A DNA stretch of 64,000 nt from the NCBI RefSeq assembly GCF_000378225.1, contig NZ_KB905141.1:821326-885325 (forward strand), read 5' to 3'. Below, in pieces: positions 38,559 to 48,159 of the stretch (position 1 is its first letter; each line of letters starts with the position of its first letter). The translations under genes and the position numbers were made by a program. The notes under the pieces are model-generated. The model searched no databases, was not told where the DNA came from, and worked only from the letters and a program-made list of their open reading frames with translations. This stretch comes from Methylophilus methylotrophus DSM 46235 = ATCC 53528 (GTDB lineage: Bacteria; Pseudomonadota; Gammaproteobacteria; Burkholderiales; Methylophilaceae).

Positions 38559-39395
38559 TCATTTAAATGTATTGCAATCATTCACCTGGCCTGACTGCAA
38601 CCCTCGTTTGAACCAGCGCACGCGCTGCTCGGAACTACCATGCGTAAAACTGTCGGGAACAACATAGCCTTGCGCCTGTTTTTGCAGGGCATCATCACCA
38701 ATTGCGGTGGCAGCACGCAAAGCCTCTTCAATATCGCCGTCTTCTAGGATACGGAACTCCTGGTCGGCATGATGCGCCCACACACCAGCATAACAATCCG
38801 CCTGCAGCTCCAAACGCACAGAATAGGCATTAGAAGCTGCCTCAGAAGGCGCCTGTTGCCTGGCCTGCTGCACTTTTTCGGACGTACCGAGCAAGTTTTG
38901 TACGTGATGCCCGACTTCATGTGCAATCACATACGCCTGGGCAAAATCACCAGGTGCTTTAAACCTTTCTTGCAGCTCCTGGTAAAAACTTAAATCGATA
39001 TAGACCTTTTGGTCGGCCGGACAATAAAACGGCCCCATGGCTGCCTGGCCTTGCCCACACGCCGTTTGGGTGGCCCCTCCAAAAATCTCCAGGTGGGGTG
39101 GTGCGTACTGCCTCCCCGCGGCTGAAAACAGGCTTTGCCACACTTGCTCGGTGCTCCACAACACACGCGAAACGAACTTTACGTTGGGATCATTATTATT
39201 TGCTGGTGCCGCTTGGGAGCGTTCAGGAGACTGGGCCTGATGTGCAATATTGAGCACCAGGTTAGGGTCCACGCCTAAATACATGGCGACCAGCGCTATC
39301 GCAATCGTCCCGATGCCAATACTGCGGCCACCGATCAAACCGCTGCCGCGGCTGTCTTCGACATGCTGGCTTTCTTCCAAATCATCTAGGCGCAC
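38559..39395 (-). CDS. ypfJ: Putative neutral zinc metallopeptidase (YpfJ family)
   Basis: 278 residues. A single transmembrane helix (about 26-42) anchors it, followed by the zinc motif in HEVGHHVQNLLG (about residue 164), LQADCYAGVWAHH with the third-ligand region, and the C-terminal SFTHGSSEQRVRWFKRG. FCSG-free; PF04228 type. YpfJ-like proteins are uncharacterised. The N-terminal RLDDLEESQHVEDSRG is the usual family start. It is divergent from ribE. Confidence 0.88.
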   Translation of the reverse strand: MRLDDLEESQHVEDSRGSGLIGGRSIGIGTIAIALVAMYLGVDPNLVLNIAHQAQSPERSQAAPANNNDPNVKFVSRVLWSTEQVWQSLFSAAGRQYAPPHLEIFGGATQTACGQGQAAMGPFYCPADQKVYIDLSFYQELQERFKAPGDFAQAYVIAHEVGHHVQNLLGTSEKVQQARQQAPSEAASNAYSVRLELQADCYAGVWAHHADQEFRILEDGDIEEALRAATAIGDDALQKQAQGYVVPDSFTHGSSEQRVRWFKRGLQSGQVNDCNTFK

Positions 39396-39475
39396 AATAA
39401 TCTCCCGACCACTACGATTGAAAAATGTTGAGGGAATGTGATTACTTTAGCATGCAGCACTGATAAAATCACACC

Positions 39476-40069
39476 ATGTTTACTGGGATTATTCAAACCG
39501 TCGGCAGGATTGCCGAAGTCATTCCTCATGGTGAAGATTGCGCTTTACGCATTGAAGCCGCCGAGTTAGGAATGGAAGATGTTCAATTGGGTGACAGTAT
39601 TGCCGTCAATGGGGTTTGCCTCACGGTAACTGACTTCAACTCACATAGCTTTCAGGTCATGGTATCCAAAGCCACGCTGGACGTGACGACTGGTTTGCAC
39701 CAACCTGGTCCTGTCAACCTCGAAAAAGCCTTGCGCCTTTCTGACAGGCTGGGTGGCCACCTGGTGACAGGGCATGTCGATGGGATTGGCACCATCACTA
39801 CCCTGCAAGAAGAGGGTGAATGCTGGTTATTGAAGGTTCAGCTGCCGCACGCGATTAGCAAGTATGTTGCGAAAAAAGGCTCGCTCTGCGTCAACGGCAT
39901 CAGTCTGACCGTAAACGAAATTGTACAGGACGAAGTCGGCATTAACCTGATCCCTCACACCATGCAACACACCATGATGCAGTTCGCCAAAACCGGTGAC
40001 CCCGTTAACCTCGAAATAGACCTGATTGCGCGTTATGTCGAGCGCATGCAAGCCTGGGAGCAAGAGTAA
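39476..40069 (+). CDS. ribE: Riboflavin synthase, alpha subunit
   Basis: 197 residues; two lumazine-binding barrels. Starts with the diagnostic MFTGIIQTVGRI; barrel 1 contains GDSIAVNGVCLTV (about 40-52) and barrel 2 the matching SLCVNGISLTVNE (about 136-148). Dismutates two 6,7-dimethyl-8-ribityllumazine to riboflavin. Its stop overlaps the ribBA start (TAATG), so the two are coupled. No FMN riboswitch fits in the 80-base upstream gap. Confidence 0.95.
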   Translation: MFTGIIQTVGRIAEVIPHGEDCALRIEAAELGMEDVQLGDSIAVNGVCLTVTDFNSHSFQVMVSKATLDVTTGLHQPGPVNLEKALRLSDRLGGHLVTGHVDGIGTITTLQEEGECWLLKVQLPHAISKYVAKKGSLCVNGISLTVNEIVQDEVGINLIPHTMQHTMMQFAKTGDPVNLEIDLIARYVERMQAWEQE

Positions 40070-41175
40070 TGTCGGCGCAAATTAGCCCTATCGAAGCAAT
40101 TGTCGCCGATATCCGTGCCGGTAAAATGGTGATTCTGGTGGATGACGAGCACAGGGAAAATGAAGGTGATTTTGTCATTGCCGCAGAATTCGTCACCGCA
40201 GAACATATCAATTTCATGGCCAAATATGGCCGTGGCCTGATTTGCCTGACCCTGACCGAACAACGCTGCCGACAATTGAACTTACCTCCCATGGTACAAA
40301 AAAATGGCACCCGTCTTGGGACTAATTTCACCGTATCCATTGAAGCAGCCGAGGGCGTCACGACCGGCATTTCTGCTGCTGACCGTGCCACCACCATACG
40401 CGCTGCGATTGCCAAACAGGCTAATGCCAACAGCATCGTCAGTCCTGGCCATATTTTTCCGCTATCTGCCATGAATGGCGGCGTGCTCGTACGCGCCGGG
40501 CATACCGAAGCGGGCTGTGACCTCGCGCAGCTCGCTGGTTGTGAACCAGCCAGCGTGATTTGCGAAATCTTGAAAGACGATGGCGAAATGGCGCGCCTGC
40601 CTGACCTGATGCAGGTGGCCGCTGAGCACGATATCAAAATCGGCACTATTGCTGACCTGATCCATTACCGTGCTGCGCATGAAACACTGATTGAACGTAG
40701 CGCCGAGCGCAATATTGAAACTGTGTATGGCCCAATGCGTTTAATCGCCTACCGCGACAATATCGCGCAGGAAACCCACCTGGTATTGGTCAAAGGCGAC
40801 CTGCAAGCCAATAATGAAGTACTGGTGCGTGTCCACGAGCCGCTTTCCATGATAGACCTGCTAGATAAAAGCCATGAGTCACACAGCTGGAACCTGTTGC
40901 ATGCCATGCGCGTGATCAGCTCTGCACCCTGCGGTGTGATGGTGCTGATCAACCATGACGAAGATGGCTTGGCGCTGACCGACCGCATCCTGCGTGCAGA
41001 CCAGAAGATGGTGCTCAACCAGGAACTGCGTAACTATGGTATCGGCTCCCAGATCCTGCTCGACCTAGGCGTGAAAAAGATGCGCCTGATGGCTGCCCCG
41101 CGCAAAATGCCCAGCATGGATGGATTTGGCCTGGAAATTACCGGTTATTTGAGTGCAGAAGAAGTCAGCGCGTGA
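40069..41175 (+). CDS. ribBA: 3,4-dihydroxy-2-butanone-4-phosphate synthase with degenerate GTP cyclohydrolase II domain
   Basis: 368 residues. Residues 1-205 are a complete RibB: DDEHRENEGDFVIAAEF (about 25-41), GRGLICLTL, SPGHIFPL and HTEAGCDLAQLAG. The C-terminal half (about 210-368) is GTP cyclohydrolase II-like but lacks the zinc cysteines and the RQEGRGIGL motif; where family members have the Cys-rich block this one reads VHEPLSMIDLLDK. So only the butanone step is likely active and GTP cyclohydrolase must come from elsewhere. Such half-dead fusions are common in betaproteobacteria. Confidence 0.92.
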   Translation: MSAQISPIEAIVADIRAGKMVILVDDEHRENEGDFVIAAEFVTAEHINFMAKYGRGLICLTLTEQRCRQLNLPPMVQKNGTRLGTNFTVSIEAAEGVTTGISAADRATTIRAAIAKQANANSIVSPGHIFPLSAMNGGVLVRAGHTEAGCDLAQLAGCEPASVICEILKDDGEMARLPDLMQVAAEHDIKIGTIADLIHYRAAHETLIERSAERNIETVYGPMRLIAYRDNIAQETHLVLVKGDLQANNEVLVRVHEPLSMIDLLDKSHESHSWNLLHAMRVISSAPCGVMVLINHDEDGLALTDRILRADQKMVLNQELRNYGIGSQILLDLGVKKMRLMAAPRKMPSMDGFGLEITGYLSAEEVSA

Positions 41176-41780
41176 TGAGTGAACAGTTAAGCTTGAATAC
41201 CGAAGAGATACGGCTAAACCTGACTGGCCAGATTCTCATTGCCATGCCTGCCATGGAAGACCCTTACTTCAGCAAAAGCGTGATCCTGGTCTGCAATCAT
41301 GACCAGGATGGGGCCATGGGCATGATACTTAATCATCCCCTGCAACTGAATGTTGGCGACCTGTTTGAACAATTGGATATGGAGTGTCATGTGCCGCAGC
41401 AGCAGGAGAGACAGGTCCATTTTGGCGGCCCCGTCCAGGTAGAGCGCGGTTTCGTCTTACATACCCCGGCAACCGAATTCAATACCACACTAGACCTGTC
41501 TGAGGGTCTTGCCATGACTTCTTCCAAAGATATCCTGGAAGCCGCCGCACGCGACGAAGCACCACAGGACATGTTTATCGCACTTGGCTATACCGGTTGG
41601 TCAGCGGGTCAACTGGAAGAAGAAATTCAGGCCAATACCTGGCTGACCTTGCCACTGGCGGATGACCAGCAATTGCACAAACTGATTTTCAAGCTGCCCA
41701 ATGACGACAAGCTCACCTGGGCCATGCAACAACTGGGCGTGGACTTCGCTACCCTGTCTGAGGTGGCTGGTCATGCCTGA
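41175..41780 (+). CDS. yqgE: YqgE/AlgH family protein (UPF0301)
   Basis: 201 residues from the second ATG; the first, at 41172, adds one Met. LTGQILIAMPAMEDPYFSKSVILVCNHDQDGAMGMILN (in parts) is the family signature, and FIALGYTGWSAGQLEEEI the second. Function unsettled; linked to alginate regulation in Pseudomonas. Overlaps the ribBA stop and the ruvX start, as yqgE-yqgF pairs do in most proteobacteria. Confidence 0.93.
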   Translation: MSEQLSLNTEEIRLNLTGQILIAMPAMEDPYFSKSVILVCNHDQDGAMGMILNHPLQLNVGDLFEQLDMECHVPQQQERQVHFGGPVQVERGFVLHTPATEFNTTLDLSEGLAMTSSKDILEAAARDEAPQDMFIALGYTGWSAGQLEEEIQANTWLTLPLADDQQLHKLIFKLPNDDKLTWAMQQLGVDFATLSEVAGHA

Positions 41781-42276
41781 TGCGGCAAAGCCCGGCAAAC
41801 AGCCCCTCAACCAAAGCCATTTACCGATTACCCAACGCCGCTATCCGGATGTCACTGGCACAGTGCTTGGTTTCGATTTCGGTGAAAAACGCATAGGTGT
41901 GGCTGTCGGCGACACGCTGCTCAAACTGGCGCATCCACTACTCACCATAGAGACAGAGGAAAATGCTGCAAAATTTGCGCAAATCGAAGCACTACTGAAT
42001 GAATGGCAACCTGCGCTGCTGATTGTTGGTTTACCAATGTCTCTGGACGGCGAGACGCATGCCATGACTGCACTTGCCCAAAAATTTGCCCAGCGTCTGG
42101 AAGGCCGGTTTAACTTGCCCGTCATGATGGTGGACGAGCGCCTCTCTTCAGCTGAGGCCTCCCAATCATTACGCGAGGCGGGTGTGAGAGGCCGCGCGCA
42201 AAAGGCGCTTCTGGATCAGGTTGCCGCACAAACTATATTACAATCCTATTTTAATGCTTATCACGGACGTGCATAG
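41773..42276 (+). CDS. ruvX: Holliday-junction-type endonuclease family, pre-16S rRNA 5' nuclease
   Basis: 167 residues from ATG 41773, inside the yqgE 3' end by 8 bases; upstream starts are in a shadow of yqgE. RNase H-like fold with the first acidic residue in VLGFDFGEKRIGVAVGD (about 32-48), LLIVGLPMSLDGETHAMT (about 90) and MMVDERLSSAEA (about 120-131) with Asp and Glu in place. YqgF/RuvX trims the 16S rRNA 5' end. Confidence 0.93.
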   Translation: MPDAAKPGKQPLNQSHLPITQRRYPDVTGTVLGFDFGEKRIGVAVGDTLLKLAHPLLTIETEENAAKFAQIEALLNEWQPALLIVGLPMSLDGETHAMTALAQKFAQRLEGRFNLPVMMVDERLSSAEASQSLREAGVRGRAQKALLDQVAAQTILQSYFNAYHGRA

Positions 42277-42288
42277 CACAACACTCTC

Positions 42289-42843
42289 ATGAGACTACCA
42301 GACCCCGAACAATTACTGGATCGTTTATACGCCCAACTTAAGCCACAAATAGAGGACAGCACTGCTCTGGTTGGCATTTATACTGGTGGCGTATGGCTAA
42401 TGGAGAAACTGCTCCAGCGCTTGCAGGCAGAGCTTGGACATGACATTGTCCATGGCAAAATGGACGCGGCCATGTACCGCGATGACTATGCAAAACGCGG
42501 GCTTAAAACAGCCGCCCAACCGGCCCATATCCCGTTCGATGTCAATGGCAAACATATCATCCTCATTGATGACATTTTTTATACTGGCCGTACGACACGT
42601 GCCGTCATGAATGAATTGTTTGATTACGGACGCCCTGCCTCGGTCAAACTGGCGGCGCTGATCAACCGTGGCGGCGCTGAGTTACCTATACGGCCTGATA
42701 TGGTGGGTGCAGAACTGCCATTACAGGCCCATCAAGCATTTGAACTGACAATAAATACCCTGGGACGACTGAGTCTCAGCATCTCGGAATCCGACCCGTC
42801 TGTCAATCCGTCTTCGAATAGTGGAGATGACGCCAATGTATAA
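42289..42843 (+). CDS. pyrR: PyrR bifunctional protein (pyr attenuator / uracil phosphoribosyltransferase)
   Basis: 184 residues. PRPP-binding loop [21 protein letters not shown] (in parts, about 86-106) and [17 protein letters not shown] are diagnostic. In Bacillus it binds pyr mRNA; in Gram-negatives its main role is unclear. It sits just before pyrB, whose ATG lies 8 bases inside its 3' end. Confidence 0.92.
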   Translation: MRLPDPEQLLDRLYAQLKPQIEDSTALVGIYTGGVWLMEKLLQRLQAELGHDIVHGKMDAAMYRDDYAKRGLKTAAQPAHIPFDVNGKHIILIDDIFYTGRTTRAVMNELFDYGRPASVKLAALINRGGAELPIRPDMVGAELPLQAHQAFELTINTLGRLSLSISESDPSVNPSSNSGDDANV

Positions 42844-43792
42844 CCCGCAACTCAACGCACAGGGCCAACTGCAACACCTGCTCAGTATTGAAGGATTGCC
42901 CAAGCGCATTCTGACAGACATTCTCGACACTGCCGAAAATTTTGTCGGCGTGGCCGAGCGTGAAGTCAAAAAAGTACCGTTACTGCGCGGAAAAACAGTC
43001 TGTAACATTTTCTTTGAGAATAGCACCCGCACGCGGACTACTTTTGAAATTGCCGCCAAGCGATTATCGGCAGATGTGCTTAACCTCAATGTCAGCACCT
43101 CATCGCAGTCCAAGGGCGAGACCATCCTGGATACGGTGAACAACCTCATCGCGATGCATGCCGACATGTTTGTGGTGCGCCACCAGCAAAGTGGCGCTGC
43201 GCATTTTATTGCGCAACATGTGCCCCCGCATATCAGCGTGATTAACGCAGGCGATGGCCGTCATGCACATCCAACTCAGGGACTGCTTGATGTCTTTACC
43301 ATCCGCAAATACAAGCCCGAAATGCACAACCTGCGCGTGGCAATTGTCGGCGATGTGCTGCATTCCCGGGTAGCCCGTAGCGAAATCCATGCGTTGACGA
43401 CTTTGGGTGTGCCTGAAATCCGCGTGATTGCACCACGCACCTTGCTGCCTTCAGATGTCGAAAAGCTAGGCGTGCAAGTCTTCCACAATATGGAACAAGG
43501 CCTGAAAGATGTGGATGTGGTCATGATGCTGCGCCTGCAAAACGAGCGCATGTCTGGCGCCCTGCTGCCGAGCTCGCAGGAATTCTTCCAGACCTTCGGT
43601 TTGACTCCGGAGCGGCTGGCGCTGGCGAGGCCGGATGCCATTGTCATGCATCCGGGCCCCATGAACCGTGGCGTGGAAATTGATTCGGCGGTGGCAGATG
43701 GCAAACAATCAGTCATCCTGCCGCAAGTGACTTATGGTATCGCAGTCCGCATGGCGGTGATGGCAATTCTTGGGGGAGGCAACGCCGCATGA
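42836..43792 (+). CDS. pyrB: Aspartate carbamoyltransferase catalytic chain
   Basis: 318 residues from the ATG with GGAG upstream; a GTG at 42821 is in frame but less likely. Carbamoyl-phosphate loop [19 protein letters not shown] (in parts, about 61-79), the [10 protein letters not shown]-type 80s loop, the [12 protein letters not shown] block and the C-terminal [12 protein letters not shown]. Second step of pyrimidine synthesis. The long form without PyrI that associates with a dead dihydroorotase is expected, since pyrC' overlaps it by 4 bases. Confidence 0.96.
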   Translation: MYNPQLNAQGQLQHLLSIEGLPKRILTDILDTAENFVGVAEREVKKVPLLRGKTVCNIFFENSTRTRTTFEIAAKRLSADVLNLNVSTSSQSKGETILDTVNNLIAMHADMFVVRHQQSGAAHFIAQHVPPHISVINAGDGRHAHPTQGLLDVFTIRKYKPEMHNLRVAIVGDVLHSRVARSEIHALTTLGVPEIRVIAPRTLLPSDVEKLGVQVFHNMEQGLKDVDVVMMLRLQNERMSGALLPSSQEFFQTFGLTPERLALARPDAIVMHPGPMNRGVEIDSAVADGKQSVILPQVTYGIAVRMAVMAILGGGNAA

Positions 43793-45081
43793 ATATCGTA
43801 ATCAAACAGGGCCGCCTGATGGATGCCAGCCAGCAACTGGATCAGGTCAAAGACCTGTATATCAGTGGCGGCAAGATTGTGGCACTTGGCGATGCGCCCG
43901 CAGGATTCAAGGCTGACCAGACGCTTGATGCCTCTGGCAAATGGGTCTTGCCTGGCCTGGTCGATTTATGTGCTCGCCTGCGTGAACCTGGCAGTGAATA
44001 CAAAGCCACGTTGCTCAGTGAACTGCGTGCTGCCATGGCTGGCGGCGTGACCAGCCTGGCCTGTCCGCCGGACACGGACCCCGTACTCGATGAACCTGGC
44101 CTGGTTGAAATGCTCAAGCACCGCGCCAAATCACAGGCTCTGGCGCATGTGTATCCGCTGGGTGCGGTCACTCGCCAGTTGCAAGGCCAGCTGCTCACGG
44201 AAATGTATGCCCTGACTGCTGCAGGCTGCGTCGGCTTCTCCCAGGCGGATACAGCCATTGTTGACACACAGGTGTTATGGCGCGCGTTTGAATATGCAGC
44301 CACCTTTGGTTACACATTGTTTATGAGGGCTGAAGATCCTTACCTGGCAAAAAATGGGGTCGCACATGATGGCGAAGTGGCATCACGGCTGGGTTTAAAA
44401 GGCATTCCTTCTGCGGCAGAAAGTATTGCCTTGCAAACCATGCTGCGCATTGCCCAGGCCACAGGTGCCAAGCTGCATATCGCCAGGGTCTCTACCGCAG
44501 AATCGGTGGAGCTCATACGCCAGGCCAAACAATCAGGTATGCAAATCACCGCGGATGTGAGTATCCAGCATTTGCACCTCACCGATATGGATATCGGCTT
44601 CTTTGACAGCATGGTGCACCTGAAACCGCCAGTACGCACCCAACGAGACCGCGATGCTTTACGTGCCGGCCTGCTTGATGGCACCCTGGACGCCATTTGC
44701 TCTGACCATACGCCGGTCGATGATGACGCCAAAGCCCTGCCTTTTGCTGAGTCTCACCCTGGTGCTTCTGCGCTTGAATTACTATTACCCTTGGCATTGA
44801 AATGGGCAGCACAAGCCAAATTGGCACCTAGCCAGGCCTTGGCGAAAATCACTCAGATTCCTGCAGAAATTCTTGGCATTGGCGCCGGCAATTTGCAAGT
44901 TGGAGCGACTGCCGATGTGGTCGTTTACGACCCGGAAATGGAGTGGCGTGTCGATGGTCGCGCATTGATGAGCCAGGGCAAGAATACGCCTTTTGTGAAT
45001 CATGCCGTCACTGGCAAGGTCACCGCTACGCTCACACAAGGCAATCTGGTATTCCAGCAGGAAACTTTGCTACTGGCTTAA
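43789..45081 (+). CDS. pyrX: Catalytically degenerate dihydroorotase homologue (PyrC')
   Basis: 430 residues of the dihydroorotase type I fold. Where active enzymes have the metal HxH before LREPG, this one reads [12 protein letters not shown] (about 58-69): both metal histidines are gone. Other sites survive, including the [15 protein letters not shown] block and IQHLHLTD. Such PyrC' chains are the non-catalytic partner of a dodecameric aspartate transcarbamoylase in Pseudomonas-type bacteria; a true pyrC should exist elsewhere. ATGA overlap with pyrB supports a 1:1 complex. A strong terminator follows. Confidence 0.92.
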   Translation: MNIVIKQGRLMDASQQLDQVKDLYISGGKIVALGDAPAGFKADQTLDASGKWVLPGLVDLCARLREPGSEYKATLLSELRAAMAGGVTSLACPPDTDPVLDEPGLVEMLKHRAKSQALAHVYPLGAVTRQLQGQLLTEMYALTAAGCVGFSQADTAIVDTQVLWRAFEYAATFGYTLFMRAEDPYLAKNGVAHDGEVASRLGLKGIPSAAESIALQTMLRIAQATGAKLHIARVSTAESVELIRQAKQSGMQITADVSIQHLHLTDMDIGFFDSMVHLKPPVRTQRDRDALRAGLLDGTLDAICSDHTPVDDDAKALPFAESHPGASALELLLPLALKWAAQAKLAPSQALAKITQIPAEILGIGAGNLQVGATADVVVYDPEMEWRVDGRALMSQGKNTPFVNHAVTGKVTATLTQGNLVFQQETLLLA

Positions 45082-45095
45082 TGAGTTGCCAAAAC

Positions 45096-45129
45096 AAAAC
45101 GCCTGCGACATCTCATCGCAGGCGTTTTT
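45096..45129. terminator. Bidirectional terminator, pyrC'/pilU
   Basis: A perfect 13-bp stem (AAAACGCCTGCGA and complement) with loop CATCTCA, A-run on the left and T-run on the right, between converging pyrX and pilU. Confidence 0.92.
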
Positions 45130-45147
45130 CTTGGACAACTGCCTGGC

Positions 45148-46308
45148 TTACAGGATATCCAGATTAGAAATCTGCCCGCGTTCCTGGTTTTCAGGGTTCA
45201 TGAGTTTGCTGTTCAATTTAAACTTGAGCCGCAAATCATTGACCGAGTCTGCGTTACGCAAGGCATCGTCATAACTGATCTGCCCAGACTCAAATAAATC
45301 AAACAGGGCCTGGTCAAAGGTTTGCATGCCCAGCTCACGGGATTTGGCCATAATTTCCTTGATGGCATGGACATCTCCCTTGTAAATCAGGTCTGAGATC
45401 AGCGGTGAATGCAGCAACACCTCTACGGCAGCCACGCGGCCACTGCTATCCAGTTTGGGAATAAGACGTTGTGAAGCGATACAACGCAGGTTCAAGGACA
45501 AGTCCATCAGTAACTGCTGGCGGCGCTCCTCAGGGAAAAAGTTGATAATCCTGTCCAGTGCCTGGTTGGTGCTGTTGGCATGCAGGGTTGCCAGGCACAA
45601 GTGTCCAGTCTCAGAGAAGGCAATCGCGTAATCCATGGTTTCACGGTCGCGAATCTCACCGATCATGATCACATCCGGCGCCTGACGCAATGTGTTCTTG
45701 AGCGCAGCATGCCAGCTCTCGGTATCCACCCCCACTTCACGTTGCGTCACTATGCAGTTTTTGTGACCATGAATAAATTCGACCGGGTCTTCAATCGTAA
45801 TAATGTGGCCGTAACTGCTTTCGTTACGGTGCCCCAGCATTGCAGCCATGGAGGTCGATTTACCGGAACCGGTACCGCCCACAAAAATGATCAACCCGCG
45901 TTTGGCCATGACCACATCCTTGAGGATGGGAGGTAACTTCAAATCATCAAATTTGGGAATATTGGTATTAATCACCCGGAATACCAGCCCAACGGCGCTA
46001 CGCTGGATGAAAGCATTGACGCGGAATCGGCCGACAGAAGGCATGCTGATAGCAAAATTACACTCCAGCGTCTCCTTGAACTCTTGCGCCTGCTTGTCAT
46101 TCATGACGGTACGCGCGATTTCTGCGGTTTGCTGGGTGTTCAGCGTTTGCGATGAGACGGGGGTCAGCTTGCCGTCTATCTTCATCGCAGGTGGAAAACC
46201 AGCCGTAATGAACAAGTCTGACGCCTTGCGCGTGATCATAAGCTTGAGCAAGTCGTTGACGAATTTCTCCGTCTGAGCGTGATCGCCCACCGTTTGCGTA
46301 CTCTCCAT
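45148..46308 (-). CDS. pilU: Type IV pilus twitching motility ATPase PilU
   Basis: 386 residues from the ATG at 46308; the frame extends to 46365 but this would overlap pilT. Walker A GGTGSGKSTSMAAMLG (about 150-165), Asp-box ITIEDPVEFIHGHKN, Walker B APDVIMIGEIRD (about 219-230) and His-box GHLCLATLHANST. PilT-like retraction ATPase whose action depends on PilT. Runs just after pilT on the minus strand. The C-terminus extends some 20 residues beyond PilT, the usual PilU difference. Confidence 0.94.
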   Translation of the reverse strand: MESTQTVGDHAQTEKFVNDLLKLMITRKASDLFITAGFPPAMKIDGKLTPVSSQTLNTQQTAEIARTVMNDKQAQEFKETLECNFAISMPSVGRFRVNAFIQRSAVGLVFRVINTNIPKFDDLKLPPILKDVVMAKRGLIIFVGGTGSGKSTSMAAMLGHRNESSYGHIITIEDPVEFIHGHKNCIVTQREVGVDTESWHAALKNTLRQAPDVIMIGEIRDRETMDYAIAFSETGHLCLATLHANSTNQALDRIINFFPEERRQQLLMDLSLNLRCIASQRLIPKLDSSGRVAAVEVLLHSPLISDLIYKGDVHAIKEIMAKSRELGMQTFDQALFDLFESGQISYDDALRNADSVNDLRLKFKLNSKLMNPENQERGQISNLDIL

Positions 46309-46312
46309 ATTG

Positions 46313-47356
46313 TTAGCCGATGATAGCGTCACGGTTGGCGGCCTTCGTGCGTGCTTCAGCAGCACTGATCACATTGCGTTTAACCAGGTCTTGCAGGTTT
46401 TGGTCCAGGGTTTGCATGCCCATGCTCTGACCGGTCTGAATCGCAGAATACATCTGGGCAATCTTGTTCTCGCGGATGAGGTTACGAATAGCCGGCGTGC
46501 CCATCATGATTTCGTGCGCCGCGACACGACCTTGCTCATCCTTGGTTTTACAGAGCGTTTGTGAAATCACCGCACGCAGGGATTCAGACAACATGGAACG
46601 CACCATTTCTTTCTCAGCGGCCGGGAACACGTCAACCACCCGGTCTATGGTTTTGGCGGCGGAACTGGTATGTAAGGTACCAAACACCAGATGGCCGGTT
46701 TCAGCCGCAGTCAGTGCCAGGCGGATGGTTTCCAGGTCACGCATCTCACCCACCAGGATCACGTCCGGGTCTTCACGCAAGGCGGAACGCAAGGCATTTT
46801 CAAAGGACTGCGTATGCGGCCCGACTTCACGCTGGTTAATCAGGGATTTTTTGGAGGTATGTACAAATTCGATCGGGTCTTCCACGGTAAGCACGTGCGA
46901 CATCTGCGTTTCATTGATGTAATCAATCATCGCCGCCAATGTGGTGGACTTACCAGAACCAGTCGGACCTGTAACGAGCACAATCCCGCGTGGCGTATCT
47001 GCTATGTCCTTGAACACCTTGGGCGCATTTAACTCATCCAGCGTCAGCACCTTGCTAGGAATGGTACGGAATACCGCACCGGCACCGCGTTGCTGGTTAA
47101 ACGCGTTGACCCGGAAACGCGCCAGGTCTGGAATCTCAAACGAAAAGTCGCATTCCAGCGTTTCTTCATACACCTTGCGCTGGCTGTCGTTCATGATGTC
47201 ATACAGCATGCGGTGTACTTCAGCATGCTCCATGGCAGGTAAATTGATTTTACGCACATCGCCATGTACGCGAATCATCGGCGGCAGGCCAGAAGACAAG
47301 TGCAAGTCCGAGGCTTTATTTTTAACTGAAAATGCCAATAAATCTGAAATATCCAC
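46313..47356 (-). CDS. pilT: Type IV pilus retraction ATPase PilT
   Basis: 347 residues. Walker A GPTGSGKSTTLAAMID (about 130-145), Asp-box LTVEDPIEFVH, Walker B DPDVILVGEMRDLETI, His-box HLVFGTLHTSSA, and the PilT-specific AIRNLIRENK (about 289-298). Drives pilus retraction and twitching. Upstream of pilU on the same strand, divergent from yggS-proC-yggT, the usual layout in this group. Confidence 0.96.
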   Translation of the reverse strand: MDISDLLAFSVKNKASDLHLSSGLPPMIRVHGDVRKINLPAMEHAEVHRMLYDIMNDSQRKVYEETLECDFSFEIPDLARFRVNAFNQQRGAGAVFRTIPSKVLTLDELNAPKVFKDIADTPRGIVLVTGPTGSGKSTTLAAMIDYINETQMSHVLTVEDPIEFVHTSKKSLINQREVGPHTQSFENALRSALREDPDVILVGEMRDLETIRLALTAAETGHLVFGTLHTSSAAKTIDRVVDVFPAAEKEMVRSMLSESLRAVISQTLCKTKDEQGRVAAHEIMMGTPAIRNLIRENKIAQMYSAIQTGQSMGMQTLDQNLQDLVKRNVISAAEARTKAANRDAIIG

Positions 47357-47438
47357 AATCGACTCCAGTGATTATTTATATAATGTTGCTTCGTTTTTTG
47401 TATTCTGAGCGCTTAAAAACCCGCTTTATTTAGCCACC

Positions 47439-48155
47439 ATGACCGCTATTTCTGACAACCTTATTTCCATCGGCCAGCAAATTGCTGACGCGCGGGCACG
47501 TTTTCATGCTGCGCAATCAGTCACACTTTGCGCAGTCAGCAAAGCACAATCGGCACAAGCCATCCGTACTGCGTTTGAGGCTGGCCAAACAATTTTTGGC
47601 GAAAACTACCTGCAAGAGGCACTGACAAAACAGGCGCAATTACAGGACTGTGCAATAGCATGGCACTTTATCGGACCGATTCAAAGCAATAAAACACAGC
47701 CAATTGCCCGTCATTTTGACTGGGTACACTCGGTAGACCGCCTTAAAATTGCTCAGCGCCTGTCAGATGCACGCCCGCCAGAACTGGCGCCATTAAACAT
47801 TTGCCTGCAAGTAAACATTAGCGAAGAAGCAAGCAAAAGTGGTGCCAGTGGGCAGGAGCTGCTAGAACTCGCCTTAAATATCAAACAGTTGCCGCACCTG
47901 CAGCTGCGTGGCTTGATGGCGATTCCTGCCCCTTGTAATGACTTTGAGCAGCAGCGTGACCAATTTCGGCAGGTGCGCGCCTTGTTTGAGCAGTTGAATC
48001 ATCATGGCCTGCAACTGGATACTTTATCCATGGGCATGAGCGGAGATTTTACCGCCGCGATTGCCGAAGGCGCGACCCTGGTTCGCGTCGGCGCTGCCAT
48101 TTTTGGCGTACGTCCCCCTAAACCTCAACCAGATTCAGTGACAGAAGGAAACTAA
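47439..48155 (+). CDS. yggS: PLP-binding homeostasis protein YggS
   Basis: 238 residues, YggS/PROSC family. PLP Lys in TLCAVSKAQSA (about residue 33), IFGENYLQEA, WHFIGPIQSNKTQPIA (about 79-94), LQVNISEEASKSGA, MGMSGDFTAAIAEGATLVRVGAAIFG at the C-terminus in pieces. Controls vitamin B6 and amino-acid pools. Divergent from pilT and followed by proC after 4 bases. Confidence 0.95.
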   Translation: MTAISDNLISIGQQIADARARFHAAQSVTLCAVSKAQSAQAIRTAFEAGQTIFGENYLQEALTKQAQLQDCAIAWHFIGPIQSNKTQPIARHFDWVHSVDRLKIAQRLSDARPPELAPLNICLQVNISEEASKSGASGQELLELALNIKQLPHLQLRGLMAIPAPCNDFEQQRDQFRQVRALFEQLNHHGLQLDTLSMGMSGDFTAAIAEGATLVRVGAAIFGVRPPKPQPDSVTEGN

Positions 48156-48159
48156 TTAC

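Noticed and set aside
38434-38667. 77-codon frame over the 38.4 kb repeat
   Set aside because: It runs from the repeat unit into the 3' end of the metallopeptidase gene on the other strand, with unlikely codons and no ribosome site.
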